Source of the DNA: Ephydatia muelleri
Taxonomy: Eukaryota > Porifera > Demospongiae > Spongillida > Spongillidae
Length of the DNA stretch: 64,000 bases
Direction: 5' to 3'
Assembly: GCA_013339895.1 (NCBI GenBank)
Contig: JABACO010000005.1
Span: forward strand, 8,547,762 to 8,611,761
Made by a program: the position numbers and the translations under genes. The notes beneath the pieces are model-generated. The model was not told where the DNA came from, did not search any database, and worked only from the letters and a program-made list of their open reading frames with translations. Below are positions 1 through 11,600 of the stretch, piece by piece; positions within the stretch are counted from its first letter, which is position 1, and each line of letters opens with the position of its first letter.

Positions 1-352
1 GGGTGACTCTTTCATTGTAAGGGCATCCTGTTCAGCTGATCCTGACAAGAGAGTACATTCAATTTCAGTGATGGATCCAGGATTTCCAGTTTGTGGGAGG
101 GGGTGGGAGGACAAATGACCCATGCCCACGTCCTGCTCCAGCTGGGGTATGGGGGACTGGCTGTAAGCTCCTCCATAGGGTCTAGGGAAGAGCACATTAC
201 ATTGTACTTCGACATCAACCAATATTTCAACAAGTCAAAGAGTGTACATGGAAGCGCTTGTGCTTACAGTACATGTACACAGATAAAGCCCATTACATAG
301 AGGTGTAGCTCCTCCCATGGATGTGAGATAAAATAACCACGGGCATTACCAC

Positions 353-377
353 TTACACACACACACACACACACACC
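353..377. repeat. (AC)n microsatellite
   Basis: Short run of alternating CA dinucleotides. The surrounding 1-900 region shows no convincing gene; several short open frames there lack domain signals and splice support. Confidence 0.8.
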
Positions 378-904
378 CTCACAAGTAGTCCAATCTTCAT
401 GTACACTACTATCTGCCAATCAAGTGAAGGTCAGCTCACAAGATGCTTTGATTGTATTCATTTTAGCCAGGACAATGGTTGTGTACACCTTGGACTGCCC
501 TTGTGGGTTTTGTGGTAGCAGTCAGGCCCCAAGGCCAACATAAACAACAGTACCTAGAAGGCCAACAGTATACAATATCAATGCTAATACACTACACATC
601 TGTATCTGTACTGACTTGTTGGAGTCATGAATATTTGGGGGCAGTATGCTCCACTAGCAGAGAGGGGAGTTGTAGAAGGATGCACATGGGGTCCTGCATG
701 GGGAAGAGTGCTAAGGTATGACTGTATAAGGTCTAGGCATATTGAGTGAAGTACTCACAGAGGAGCCAAAGGACTTGTCAGGTTAATGATCTTATTAATA
801 AATAAGCTGATGACAATGTCATTAGTGACTGACTCAGGATCAGGGGGTCCCCCAGGAGGGCTGTCCTCATGCTGAGAAGGTTGGAATCACAATGTACTGG
901 AGGA

Positions 905-1165
905 GCAAGGGAAAGTGAGGAGGTGAAGGTGAAGGGAGGTAAGAGGGAGGGAGGGAGGATAAATGGTATGTGTAATTTTGCCAGAGATGTCCCTGCTGGT
1001 GTACATGTACATGACTACAGGAGGACAGGAAAGAGGGAGTGAGGGAGGGAAGGAGGGGGGAGGGAAGGAGGGGGGAGGAAGGGAGGAGGAAGGGAGGAGG
1101 AAGGGAGGGAGGAAGTGAGGGAGTAGGTGAGACAGGAGAGAAAGAAAGGAAGGAGGAGAGATGGA
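905..1165. repeat. Purine-rich low-complexity tract, GGGAGG/GGAAGG
   Basis: About 250 bases made nearly only of A and G on the plus strand, with GGGAGG and GGAAGG variants repeated. It creates long spurious Pro/Ser/Leu-rich frames on the minus strand (PPSFPPPS style), which are not credible genes. Confidence 0.8.
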
Positions 1166-1402
1166 TAAGAGCAAAGAAAGATGGAACACAAACTAAGTGA
1201 TTGACAATGTACCTGGGCAGGCTGGCTGCAGCACTGATGACGCCCAACACCACGTTCCAACTGGAGTGCAGTGCCTGTGGGCGTGACTGGAGGACCTGTC
1301 CAACAGATAACGTACTGAGCACAGATCATATACATGTACCATGCACACTGTTATTTGCGCATGTTGCACACAGTAGCAGAGAAGACATACATGTGCATGT
1401 AC

Positions 1403-1592
1403 AAAGTGAAGAGGAGGAGGCCGGTGGTGTCGTAGCTGATCACAGTAAGGGGCAGGACACCCGCCAGAGCACCATTGCAATACAAACTGAAGTTGATGAG
1501 GATGCCATTACTGTGAGTTGGCAAGTCCCAAGACACAATGATGTAGGTGGAGCCCACATTCTGCACCGACACAGCATCAAATCCATCCGGCG
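1403..1592 (-). CDS. Fibronectin type III domain exon (usherin-like style)
   Basis: The minus-strand frame reads as one FN3 domain: a PAPDGFDAV start, a STYIIVSWDLP strand with the conserved Trp, then NGILINFSLYCNG and a final YDTTGLLLFTL strand. This resembles the tandem FN3 repeats of usherin-type extracellular proteins (family knowledge). A pyrimidine-rich acceptor (CTTCCCCCAG) precedes the domain and a GTACAT donor follows it; the 190-nt exon has a consistent frame. The donor is weak. A second exon may follow near 1205-1305 (acceptor GTGCTCAG, donor GGTACATT), but its protein is not recognisably FN3. An FN3-like fragment (SSGVVSYIVYMN) also lies on the minus strand around 1800-1850. The rest of the gene is outside the window or unrecognised. 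Probable role: extracellular adhesion or receptor protein. Confidence 0.6.
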
Positions 1593-1705
1593 CTGGGGGA
1601 AGGAGGGGGAAGAGGATGACATCACATAACGAGATTGCACACAATGACATCACACATACATGTACATGTATAATAGATTATCTATGCATGTATATACAGT
1701 CAGTG

Positions 1706-1783
1706 ACACACACATACACACGCACACACAATCACACACACATGCACACACACACACACACATGCACACACACACACATGCCC
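1706..1783. repeat. (CA)n/(ACAT)n microsatellite
   Basis: CACACA runs interrupted by ACATGCACAC units, next to several TACATGTA motifs. Confidence 0.85.
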
Positions 1784-1930
1784 AAAATGCCTGCTTCTCC
1801 TGTTGTGATATTCATGTATACGATGTAACTGACTACGCCGCTGGACACAGCTATGGACATGTACATGTAGCCCACTTGGGGAGGATGGGGGGGGGGGGCT
1901 ACGCTACTAAAGTCACATAGTATACTCACC

Positions 1931-2385
1931 AAAACACCTGCGTCTCAGAAGATGAAAGCATGAAGGGCATACGTAGTTCGATCCCCGCATGCATCATTTG
2001 TGCCTAATTGATGCGCTCCACTTCTCCAGTGCAAGTGACGCACAGCTGATAAGTTAATTTTACTTTGTGTATCGGTACAATTATAATTGTAATTCAAATT
2101 GTCTTTGATAGTTACGTCACAGCTATTAAAGTTTATAACCGTTAACCCCTACTAGCTAGCCGACATACTGTTAATAATTCTAAGATGACGCAAGGTATTA
2201 CGCAATGACTGCTTCGTTTATGAATAAATTATGCGCGGTAGAAATTACATTTTTGTCTTGATTTTAGTTTACGAATGGTTCATGGTATAATCTTATAAAG
2301 CACATATTCAGAATCAGTCCAATTTATCGTAAATTATGAACGTGTTTGAAATTCAATTTGAAAAAAAAAGCAAGATGACCGCCTA
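1931..2385. other. No gene seen; AT-rich spacer with a weak tRNA-like patch
   Basis: No coding signal. At about 1975-1996 there is a B-box-like AGTTCGATCCCC, but no foldable cloverleaf, so no tRNA is called. Confidence 0.4.
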
Positions 2386-2389
2386 TGTA

Positions 2390-2750
2390 TGGGCCATTTC
2401 TCCATATGCATTGAGTTTTGCCATCAGGCCCATTTGAACACAAGAATAGAAATGGGCAGTGGCCTCACAATGGATGCATTTCTTTCCCGCCCCGCTGATC
2501 TTTTAGTCCAGAACTGGATAGGTGGTAAACTAGCCACTTTTTATATCACAGTAGCATCTCCACTAATTTTGCACCGTACCGCAACAATGATGCGAAGTGT
2601 TCAGAGCTGATGCCAAGTATTCAGAGCTGGGCTGGATTTGTGTACCCATAGTAGTGGAGACATACGGTAATTGGGGGAAGGAAGCCGGTGACACCTTTGA
2701 AGTATTGGTCAACCGAATTGCTGTGAACTCTCCATATGCAAGGTGCTAAG
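2390..2750 (+). pseudogene. Non-LTR retrotransposon C-terminal endonuclease fragment, copy A
   Basis: Translation gives SRPADLLVQNWIGGKLATF, then, after a small frame break, SELGWICVPIVVETYGNWGKEA. The same order is seen in the longer copy at 60688-62155 (RPADILASNW, GKPAVFDLTV, SELGWTCIPLVAESYGAWG). I infer this is the nuclease-like domain downstream of the reverse transcriptase in an RLE-type non-LTR element. It is truncated at both ends, with an in-frame stop after VQS (2608-2610). No functional copy is expected. Confidence 0.7.
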
Positions 2751-3344
2751 TCAGGCAAGGGAGCTTTACAGCAAGTTGAGCCTTTCTTTGACCAGATCAA
2801 TTGCTCTAGTGATCCTCTGGTGCATAAAGCGTAACGTTTTCACGTGTGTTTATTAATGTATATAGCATTAATGTATTGTCTTATAACAATAAATACTATA
2901 ACAATAATTCTTTGCAGTAGGAAAAGGACATACATGGCGAACAGAAAAAGCTACCAAGCACTTATGTGTATAAATGTGAATCTGCAAAAGTTTCGTTGCT
3001 CAAAAGTTTACGCTACGCTACGTTAGGACAGATCATACATTGCGAGAAATTTCGGACGCTCATTAACAATTCCTGGCCAATTTTGCAAACGTCCGTCACA
3101 TTCCCCGCGCACGCGTCCATAGAAATGTATGGGGCAAAGTTCATTTTTGAATACCATAAATCAGGGAAAGTTGCTATTTAAGTTTGAAAGAAGCCCCATG
3201 ATGGATAACATGATAAGCTATCACTCTGCCAGGTTGATGGAATTTTCAGCCACTGCTGCAAGGTTCCTCGTAAGGATTAGTACTCCTCCATAGAGATTTA
3301 TGGAAAATTGCTTTTTATAACTATTCTTTTTTGTTACTCTGAAT
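2751..3344. other. No gene seen; host sequence beside the gypsy nest
   Basis: AT-rich sequence without a convincing frame. Its right edge is the pre-insertion target of the outer gypsy element: GTAAG at 3345-3349 repeats at 13115-13119. Confidence 0.5.
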
Positions 3345-3349
3345 GTAAG

Positions 3350-3470
3350 TGTCGTGTTCTTACAGAAACAGGATCTCACAAAATAGAAATAGGTTGGCGA
3401 ATCACACTTAATCACGTCTCCACAATTACAACAAACTTTATTACACAGCCCAAAATCGATCAACCACAAT
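3350..3470 (-). repeat. Outer gypsy 3' LTR, first part
   Basis: Matches 12894-13014 nearly base for base. The LTR resumes at 8467 after the inner element. Confidence 0.92.
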
Positions 3471-3628
3471 TGTAACAATGTAATAGTTGCGCCTGCGCAT
3501 GAAATGCCCGCGTAATTATATTCATAATGAACAGCTGTGAGTGGCTTGGTTACGTAGTACTTGGTTGTTGTAAGTGCATTACTGTATTGGGAAGTCACTA
3601 TTAAAGTTGCTCGCTGACCCACGTAACA
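3471..3628 (+). repeat. Inner gypsy 5' LTR
   Basis: 158 bp, TG...CA termini, same as 8309-8466. Very short for a gypsy LTR. Confidence 0.95.
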
Positions 3629-3631
3629 AAT

Positions 3632-3649
3632 TGGTGTCAGAAGTGGGAT
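3632..3649 (+). other. Primer binding site, tRNA-Leu type
   Basis: TGGTGTCAGAAGTGGGAT lies 3 bases after the 5' LTR. It is complementary to the 3' end of animal tRNA-Leu(CAA) including CCA, as I recall that tRNA. The gypsy element at 46245 has the identical site. Confidence 0.85.
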
Positions 3650-3667
3650 TTGGTCACAGTGCGAGAT

Positions 3668-4522
3668 ATGGCTGAGAAAGTGAACATTCCACTTCCGGAT
3701 ATTACTTGCGAGGACTTCGAATTGTCATGGATTCGTTTTGAGTTTGTTGCGGCTGCCAAAGAATGGAGCCAGGAAAAACAGGCACTAATCTTACCGACGT
3801 TACTGAGGGGCAAGCTAGTTGAGTGCTATGTAGAGCTTGAAGCTGATACGAAGAAGGCGGTGAACTACGTAAATAAGGAGCTGGTGAAGAGGCTAAGGTT
3901 ATGTCGTGAGCCGTTGGAGGCCGGGAAGTTGTTCATGACGCGCTCACAACTTGAAAGGGAAAGAGTAACGGAATTCGCAATGCAGTTGAAAAAATTGTTC
4001 AAACAAGCGTATCCTGAAGAGGACAGTACGTCCGGCATACTTTTGCAGCGGTTTGTGATGGGACTAAAGACTTCCGTTAGCAGGCAGCTATTATTACGGG
4101 GTAAGCCGGACACGTTCGAAAATGCCATTGAGGCAGCTAGAGAAATTAAACTTGTACTGGAGTTTGAGTCCAAACCAATGGAGCTGAATGCTAAGATTAG
4201 TTCCGTGGAAGATTGCGACACAGGTCTGCTGGCTGCACTGAAAGACTTGACAGAGCGATTGGGAAACATGGAGGCACAGATTCAGAGTGTGGTGCAATGC
4301 TCAGTTGCTGCAGGTAATTCCAAGATGAGGGCGGAGGCAAGAGGAACAGAACAAGAGGCGGGGCGTCGTCATGTACGGCCAGTTAGCTATGACGATCGAC
4401 GAAGAAGCGGAAGAATGTGCTGTTTTCGATGCGGAGAGGAGGGACATATCAAACGATTCTGTCCTTTAAACTTCAACGGGCCTGCTGGAACGGCGAACGG
4501 CAGCAGACTAGGAGCCCGTTGA
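3668..4522 (+). CDS. gag: Gag polyprotein of inner gypsy element
   Basis: Structural protein that packages element RNA in virus-like particles. About 284 aa from the first ATG (MAEKVNIPLPD), 18 bases after the PBS; an upstream in-frame TTG is not needed. A capsid-like middle region (RSQLERERVTEFAMQLKKLF) is followed by a coiled segment (LTERLGNMEAQIQSV), then one CCHC zinc knuckle, CFRCGEEGHIKRFC, near the C-terminus. The frame is intact. Pol lies in the -1 frame and overlaps the gag end by about 100 bases, as expected for programmed -1 frameshifting. Confidence 0.88.
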   Translation: MAEKVNIPLPDITCEDFELSWIRFEFVAAAKEWSQEKQALILPTLLRGKLVECYVELEADTKKAVNYVNKELVKRLRLCREPLEAGKLFMTRSQLERERVTEFAMQLKKLFKQAYPEEDSTSGILLQRFVMGLKTSVSRQLLLRGKPDTFENAIEAAREIKLVLEFESKPMELNAKISSVEDCDTGLLAALKDLTERLGNMEAQIQSVVQCSVAAGNSKMRAEARGTEQEAGRRHVRPVSYDDRRRSGRMCCFRCGEEGHIKRFCPLNFNGPAGTANGSRLGAR

Positions 4523-7500
4523 ACGTTCGCCAATATCTGGATCCGCTGCACTTTGGATGCAACGTATCTAACATCAATTCATTGCTTTGCATAGATGGGA
4601 ATGTGGGGAAAAGGTCCGTGAACATGCTTTTAGATTCAGGAGCAGCGGTGTCCGTAATTCGAAGTGGTGTTTTGGAAGATAGAAGTAGAAACCTGGTAAT
4701 GGCCACATCAAGAACAGCTATCGGTGCCAATGGCCTGCCTCTAAATGTGATGGGGCAAGTGGACCTTGACATTTGTCTAGGCAACTTTCGGACAGTTCAT
4801 ACTTTCATTGTCGTCCGGGATCTAACCTTTGAATGCATACTGGGAGCTGATTTTTTTAAGGTTAACAAGGCTGTGATGGATTTCAGGAATAACACGCTTC
4901 ACCTAGGGAACAGCCCAATCAAGATTCCTAGTAGCGACGTATCGGTTTCTAGTGATGATGCACACAGCATCTCTGTACATGCTTTGGAAGACATGGATAT
5001 CCCTGGTCGCTCGGTGCGTTTGGTCATTGCAACTTTGCAGAAAGGATCTTGTGGTTCAACCGAGCGGATCTCTGAAGGGCTGATAGAACCTGCGACAGTT
5101 TTGCCGAAGCATCTTTGTGTTGCTCGTTCATTGGGCCAGGTATTGTCCGAGGGATCAATCTTGGTTCAAGTGATGAATGTGAGTCCTACAGCAGTGAAGG
5201 TGTACAAAGGTATTCAGTTGGGTCAGTTTGTACCGCAGAGAAACCTTATCCTGATAGAAAGTAATGTAGCAACAGTCGGTTCAGGCAATCGCAGAGAGGT
5301 TACTACATTTAACTTGGACTCCACTGAAATCACTGATTCAGAAAAACATGAGCTGAGGAACCTCCTGAGGAAGTTTGATGACCTCTTTGTTTCAGAAAAT
5401 GGAGCTCTAGGAAGGACGAAGGTGGTTAAGCACAGGATAAACATCTCTGGAAGTCCTATCAGGCAGCCCTTGCGTCGCCAGCCTGAGAGCTTAAAGGGTG
5501 ACATGAATGAGGAGGTGAGGAAAATGTTGTCCAGAGGAGTGATTCGACCAAGCAGCAGTCCGTGGTCATCTCCTGTAGTAATGGTGAGAAAGAAAAATGG
5601 GTCATGGAGGTTCTGCATTGATTACCAAAAACTAAATGCTGTGACTCACCAAGATGCATATCCACTTCCGAGAATTGATGCTACTTTGGAATCTCTGGCA
5701 GGATCTACATTGTTCACAACATTGGACTTGCCTGGCCTCTGGGTATTGGCAGGTGGAAATAGAGGAAGACGACAAGGAGAAGACTGCTTTCTCTACTGAG
5801 AAGGGGCATTTCGAATTCAATGTGATGCCATTTGGACTCACAAATGCTCCTGCCACTTTTCAACGGCTTATGGAGTGCATTCTTGCAGGACTTACAGGAG
5901 AACAATGTTTGATCTATATAGATGATATTTAGTTTTTAGTACCTCATTTCCTGAACACCTAGAACGGCTGACTAATGTTTTCCTCAAGTTGCAAGATGCT
6001 GGGCTGAAGCTGAAAACTGAAAAGTGCAAATTTGTTCAGAAGGCTGTCAAGTACCTGGGGCATGTAGTGTCTGCTGAAGGTATCTGTCCAGACCCAGCCA
6101 AAACTGAGGTAGTCGTCAGCTATCCAGTCCCAACAAGTGCAAAGGAAGTAAAACAGTTTATGGGCCTCTGCAATTATTACAGAAGATTTGTGAAGGACTA
6201 TTCGAAGATTGCAGCTCCCTTGTTTAAACTTTTGAGCAAAGAGAATGCTAAGTTTTTTGCATGGAATTCAGCGAGTCAGAATGCTTTTGAGGAGTTGAAG
6301 TCAAGATTAGTTTCACCACCCATCCTGGCATATCCTGATTTTAAGCAACCATTCCTACTCCATACAGATGCATCTGATGCTGCAATTGGGGCTGTTCTTA
6401 GTCAGGTTCAAGGGGGTACAGAACGTGTCATTGCATATTGGAGCAGGAAGTTACAGAAGGCAGAGAGAAATTACTCCACTACAGAGAGAGAGGCACTGGC
6501 TGTGGTTGCTTCATTGAAGGAATTTTACCCCTATGTGTATGGTTTCCCATGCAAGTTGATCACCGATCATAATCCTCTAACAAGCCTAAAAGGGATTAAG
6601 GATGTTGGAGGACGCCTGACAAGGTGGCTGCTTTTCCTTCAGCAATTCAAGCTGGACTTCCAGTACAAACCAGGAAGGTTGCATACAAATGCTGACACTT
6701 TGTCTCGAATTCCATCAAGGGATAACACAGTGGCTGCCATTGAAGAGCTCGTATCAGAGGATACACTTCATACCTTTCTGAAGGCACAGGAAGAAGACCC
6801 TGCATTGGGTAAAGTGATTGAAGCCTTGAAAAATGGGACTGCTGTTCCGTCTAGTACAGTGCCAGGGTTGAAAAAGACGTTTCTTCAAGATGGGCTACTT
6901 TGCCGCAAGTTTAGGGCGTCGTGTTCCGATTCAGTGTGTACACAGCTGGTGGTCCCTAAAGGTCATGTGAAGATTATTTTGGAGAAATTGCATAATGAGT
7001 CGGGTCATTTGGGTGTTCAGAGGACAACTGAGAAAGTGAAGGAGCGCTTCTATTGGCCTGGATATGAGATGGACATTCAGAATTGGGTTCAAGAATGTCA
7101 GCAATGTCAAAAGCGTAATCCACCTCAACCTCATCCTCTGGCACCTCTTGGATCGATCAAGTGTACTTATCCATTTGATGTGATAAGTTGGGACATAATG
7201 GGGCCTCTTCCTCTGTCCACTAAAGGGCACAAGTACATTCTAGTTATGACTGATCTGTTCAGTAAATGGGTTGAAGCTTTTCCATTGGCAGTGACTGATT
7301 CAGAGACTCTGGCATCTGTACTGATGGATGAAGTTGTGTGCAGGTATGGAGTGCCTCGTTCACTGCACAGTGATCAAGGTGCTAACCTGAACAGTCAGGT
7401 AATATGTGCTCTGTGCAAACGGTTGGGAATCAACAAGACGAGAACCACAGCATATCATCCTCAAGGAAATGGACAGGTGGAACGCTTCAACAGGACTTTG

Positions 7501-8271
7501 GAAGCCATTTTGTCCAAAGTGGTAGCGGAAAATCAAAGGGATTGGGATTGTCACATCCCAAAGGCACTGTTCGCGTATAGGACGGCTTTTCATGAATCTA
7601 GTGGCTACTCTCCATTTCGAGTCAACTTTTGACGCTCTCCAATTCTACCAATTGACATTGCCGTTGGTCAATTGAATGTTCAGGAATACGGAGAGGGGGG
7701 AGAACCGACGGTACCTCAGTATGTGGAGACATTGAACAAATCTCTCCGCAAGATCTTTAGTGATGTGAAGGAACAACTGGCTTCAGCTCATGATCGTAGC
7801 ACGAAACGGTATGACAAGGGTGTAAGTGGAGAGAAGTTCACCGTAGGGGATCAGGTGTGGCTATTTGTACCTGCAATAAAACAGGGAAGGACCAAAAAAC
7901 TGGCTTCTCTTTGGCGGGGACCTTATACTGTGATTGACCGTATCAATGGTGCATTAAATTACCGCATCCAGCTAGCGGGCTCCACGAAAACGCTTGTTGT
8001 CCATCGTAACAGATTAAAACGATGTTACGGCCTACCTAAAGAAGGAGCAGGACAAAACCGCAGAGCTAACCCAGTTCCAAAGCGGAAAAATGAGGAGTCT
8101 CGACCCCATAAAAATCTTGCTTCTGAAGATTATACAGTACATGTACCTGATGCGGAATCTGGATGTTGTGTAGATGCTGATGATGAGCCGGATGCAGACA
8201 ACGTGCAAATGGCACGTCCCCAGAGAAATCGAAGACCCCCTGATCGCTATGGGATTTATGTTGAACACTAG
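4417..8271 (+). pseudogene. pol: Pol of inner gypsy element (PR-RT-RH-IN), three lesions
   Basis: Domains in order: aspartic protease (LLDSGAAVSVI, near 4627), RT (FCIDYQKLNA, LPRID, MPFGLTNAPATFQ, YIDD), RNase H (HTDASDAAIGAVL), HHCC integrase zinc finger (HNESGHLG...CQQCQ), DDE integrase core (WDIMG, HSDQG, GQVERF) and a GPY/F C-terminal module (LWRGPYTVIDRINGALNYRI). Breaks: about 4 extra bases near 5730, 1 missing base at the YIDD (stop at 5930-5932), which together restore frame, and a nonsense codon TGA at 7630-7632 in the integrase. The remaining frame ends at 8271. Active-site residues survive, so damage is recent, but full-length Pol cannot be made. Confidence 0.93.
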
Positions 8272-8293
8272 GATCTTGCAAGGATGCAAGAAA

Positions 8294-8308
8294 CTAGGAG
8301 GGGAGTAT
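8294..8308 (+). other. Polypurine tract of inner gypsy element
   Basis: AGGAGGGGAG lies immediately before the 3' LTR, the expected plus-strand DNA primer position. Confidence 0.7.
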
Positions 8309-8466
8309 TGTAACAATGTAATAGTTGCGCCTGCGCATGAAATGCCCGCGTAATTATATTCATAATGAACAGCTGTGAGTGGCTTGGTTACGTAGTACTT
8401 GGTTGTTGTAAGTGCATTACTGTATTGGGAAGTCACTATTAAAGTTGCTCGCTGACCCACGTAACA
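8309..8466 (+). repeat. Inner gypsy 3' LTR
   Basis: 158 bp, identical by eye to 3471-3628. Followed by the target copy CAAT. Confidence 0.95.
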
Positions 8467-8577
8467 CAATTCTCCCTACACGAGGAGACCCCCCCCCCCC
8501 CCAAATGCGCATGCGTGAATAATCTAATTAGTGCACAAGAGGGGGGGTAGAATATTCAGTACATGCTCTCCACAACA
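8467..8577 (-). repeat. Outer gypsy 3' LTR, second part
   Basis: Continues the LTR from 3470. Compared with 13011-13114 it has a longer poly-C run (about 14 against 7) and a few substitutions. Confidence 0.92.
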
Positions 8578-8604
8578 CCTCCCAGCCAGCCTTGAGGTTC
8601 CTTT

Positions 8605-11600
8605 TCACAAGGCGGAAAACTTGGGATTCTTGGGCCTGGATGATCGTCGAGGATTGTGTGGGCCATACTCGTTCCCTGTGGGGAGACGAGGATTACGGGC
8701 CTTCCTAGCAGGAGGGGCCACTGGAACTAGTGTTGTAGATGCTTGTGTCATTTCCATTCCTGGAGTATCTTCCAATAGGGGTGATGCCGTCAGGACCGAC
8801 AGATCTGGAGCTGATGCTTGAATTGGCATTTCACCGGGGTCCATATCATCCTGGTCCACATATCGAGGACGCAGCTGCTCAATGTGGCGACGCCATGTGC
8901 CACCTCTTGGGACCACACGTACACTGACACTGCGTGTGCCAAACATCTTTGTTACCAATTCCGGCACCCATCTAGGATCCTTATCACGCCTCGGGCCACA
9001 GTAGAGCGCATAGCAAGGTGATCCCACAGAGTAGATAGGAGTCACTCTGGTAGCAAGCTCCTGTTCCTGAGATTTTGTTGCTTCTCGGGCCTGCTTGCCT
9101 TGTGCTATGTGGGGTGGGGAAGGAAGTAGCACATCAATCTTCGTCCTCATCTGCCGACCATTAAGGAGTTCACTTGGTGAGTACGTGTCTGCCAGCGGTG
9201 TTCGGCGATACTGCATCAAGAACTCCTGAAGAGCTGCTCGTGGAGGAAGCGAGGACTTAGAGAGAGCCTGCTTGAAAGTCTGCACCAGCCGTTCGGCCAC
9301 CCTCCATGAGGTGGACGATTCCTCTCTCTCTACACCATGCCTGGAATTCCTCGGAAGAGAAGGAAGTGGCATTATCTGATACAATTGTGTGCGGATAGCC
9401 GAAATGAGCAAAATCTTGCTCCAGCAGTTCTGTGGTGGCCTTAGTAGAAGTAGAAGTCGTCGGGTGGATGCATGGGTACTTAGAATAGGCGTCAATAAGT
9501 ACCAACCAGTTCGACCCCAAAAAGTTGATTGCATGATCCACATGCACTCTGCTCCACGGCTTCTCGGGCAGCATCCAGGGATGGTTGGCAGGCTTGGGCG
9601 GCTTGGCTTGGTGTTCTATGCAGGCAGTACACCGGTGGCAAAGATCCACAATGGCTGCATCTATTCTTGGCCAGTAGACTGCAGTGCGTGCAAGTTGCTT
9701 CATCCGCTGCATCCTGAAGTGTCCCAAGTGAAGAAACTGCAGTACCTGGGGCCTCAGGCTGTGAGGAATGACCAATCTGGAGCCGTACAGAAGGCACCCG
9801 TGAGCTGTGGACAGTGACACTGCCAACTTTCGAAAATCCTCAATGTCGTCATCCTTTGATCCCTCTCTTCTATCCTTGGGTGGCCAACCTTCGCGTGTGA
9901 AGCGCATCACATTGGCAATGACTGGATCCTTGGCCGACTCCTTGGCCATTGTTTCCGGATCTGTGGGGTCCAGCTGCAGGCTGACAGTCTTGATGATGCA
10001 GACTGTGTCCACATCTGCATTGTCTTCCTCCTCATCAAATCTGGCATCTGGTCCCACGGGGAGGCGGCTGAGAGCATCTGCATTGCTGTGGTCGCATGTT
10101 TTCCTGTACTCAATGGTGTATTGGTACTGGCTAAGTGTCAGGGGCCCATCGCGCAAGCCTGTTGGCCGCCAAAGCAGGAGTTGCCTTGGTTGGTCCGAAT
10201 AACACCAGGAGAGGCTTGTGGTCCGTGACCAGAATAAATGAGCGACCATAGAGAAACTGGTGAAACTTGTTCAGGGCAAATACAATAGCCAGTGCTTCTT
10301 TTTGAATCTGGCTATATCGGCGTTGTGTGGTAGTGAGAGTCTTTGATGCATTGGCAATAGGACGTTCACTGCCATCTGGGTACCGATGAAAAAGGACTGC
10401 TCCTAAACCCACCTCCGAGGCATCACAAGAGATCCCGACTGGGAGAGATGGATCAAAGTGGACAAGGACGTTGTCTGCACAGAGTAGATCCTTGAGCTTC
10501 TGAAAAGCAGCTTGCTCTTCTGCACCCCAGATCCATGTTGTGTCCTTCTTGGTCAAACGGTGAAGTGGTTCTGTTAACGTGGCCAGGTTAGGGAGAAACT
10601 TACTGTAAAACTGAACCGATCCTAGGAATGAGCGTAGACCAGAGACATTCTCTGGAGCTGGCATTTGCATGACATCATTCACCTTTGGACCTTTTGCAAT
10701 CACCTGACCCGACAGGATGTGACCAAGGTACTCCACAGAAGGCTGTGCGAAAACACACTTCTCCAAACGACAGCGAAGACCCTTGCTTTCTAACCGATGG
10801 AGAAGAGCACGGAGGTTCTGGAGGTGTTCAGTGGCAGTGGTACCACTGACCAAGATGTCATCTATGTAGACTGCCACCCCTCTAAGATCGCTGGTCAGCT
10901 GATCCATTATCTCCTGAAAATAGCCTGGGGCTGAGGTAATGCCGAATGGAAGTCGCATTTGAAGGAGTACTCCTCGGTGGGTGCTTAGAGCCAAACGCTT
11001 TTGACTATCGGGAGCCAGCATGATCTGGTTATAGGCATCCGCCAAGTCAATCTTGGTAAAACCATACCCACCACCCAACTTCCGCATGAGATCTTCAGGA
11101 AGTGGCATAGGGTGACGATGGGGTTCCAGCTGATGGCTAACTGTAACGGAGTAGTCCCCACAGACCCGAAGTTTGGCGGGTTTTCCAGGAAGTGCGGCCT
11201 TACGAATAGGGACGACAGGAGTCCCATGGGCACTGAATTGCGTAGGTTGCCACACCCCTGCAGCAATGCCAGCATCATAGGCCAAACAGAGGTCATCCTG
11301 GACAGCAAAGGGGACTACTCGAGGCCTGCAAAAGACTGGTTGTGCCTCTGGCTTGAATTTTACCTCCAGCTGAAAATCTTTCAAGCAACCCAAATCAGGT
11401 TTGAAGAGATCTGGAAACTCTTGGCAGAGTTGCCTGCATGAATCTTGCAGAACTAAGTCAGGCTTCAATCCATCGAAGATTGGTAACACTAGGGAAGAAC
11501 TAGGCTTTCCCGCAGATGATACCCTCAGAAGTAGAAGAGCAGAAACATTGATGTGTAATCGAACAATGGCATCACGTCCTAAAAGGTTGAGCTGGAGGGA

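Larger units (their letters stand above)
3471..8466 (+). mobile_element. Ty3/gypsy LTR retrotransposon (inner), plus strand
   Basis: 158-bp LTRs at 3471-3628 and 8309-8466, starting TGTAACAATG and ending ACGTAACA; I see no difference between them. The 4-bp target CAAT is duplicated at 3467-3470 and 8467-8470. The element is 4996 bp with gag, then pol in the -1 frame (protease, RT, RNase H, integrase, GPF-type C-terminus). There is no env. It landed inside the 3' LTR of the outer gypsy element, so it is the younger of the two. Three small pol lesions make it non-autonomous. Confidence 0.96.

Noticed and set aside
867..1335. Pro/Ser/Leu-rich minus ORFs up to 151 aa
   Set aside because: Produced by the GGGAGG/GGAAGG tract; no domain. 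At most a small part (1205-1305) could be an exon.
3350..8577. Single unusual element with three LTRs
   Set aside because: The apparent third LTR is fully explained by insertion of one element into the other's LTR, supported by two separate TSDs.
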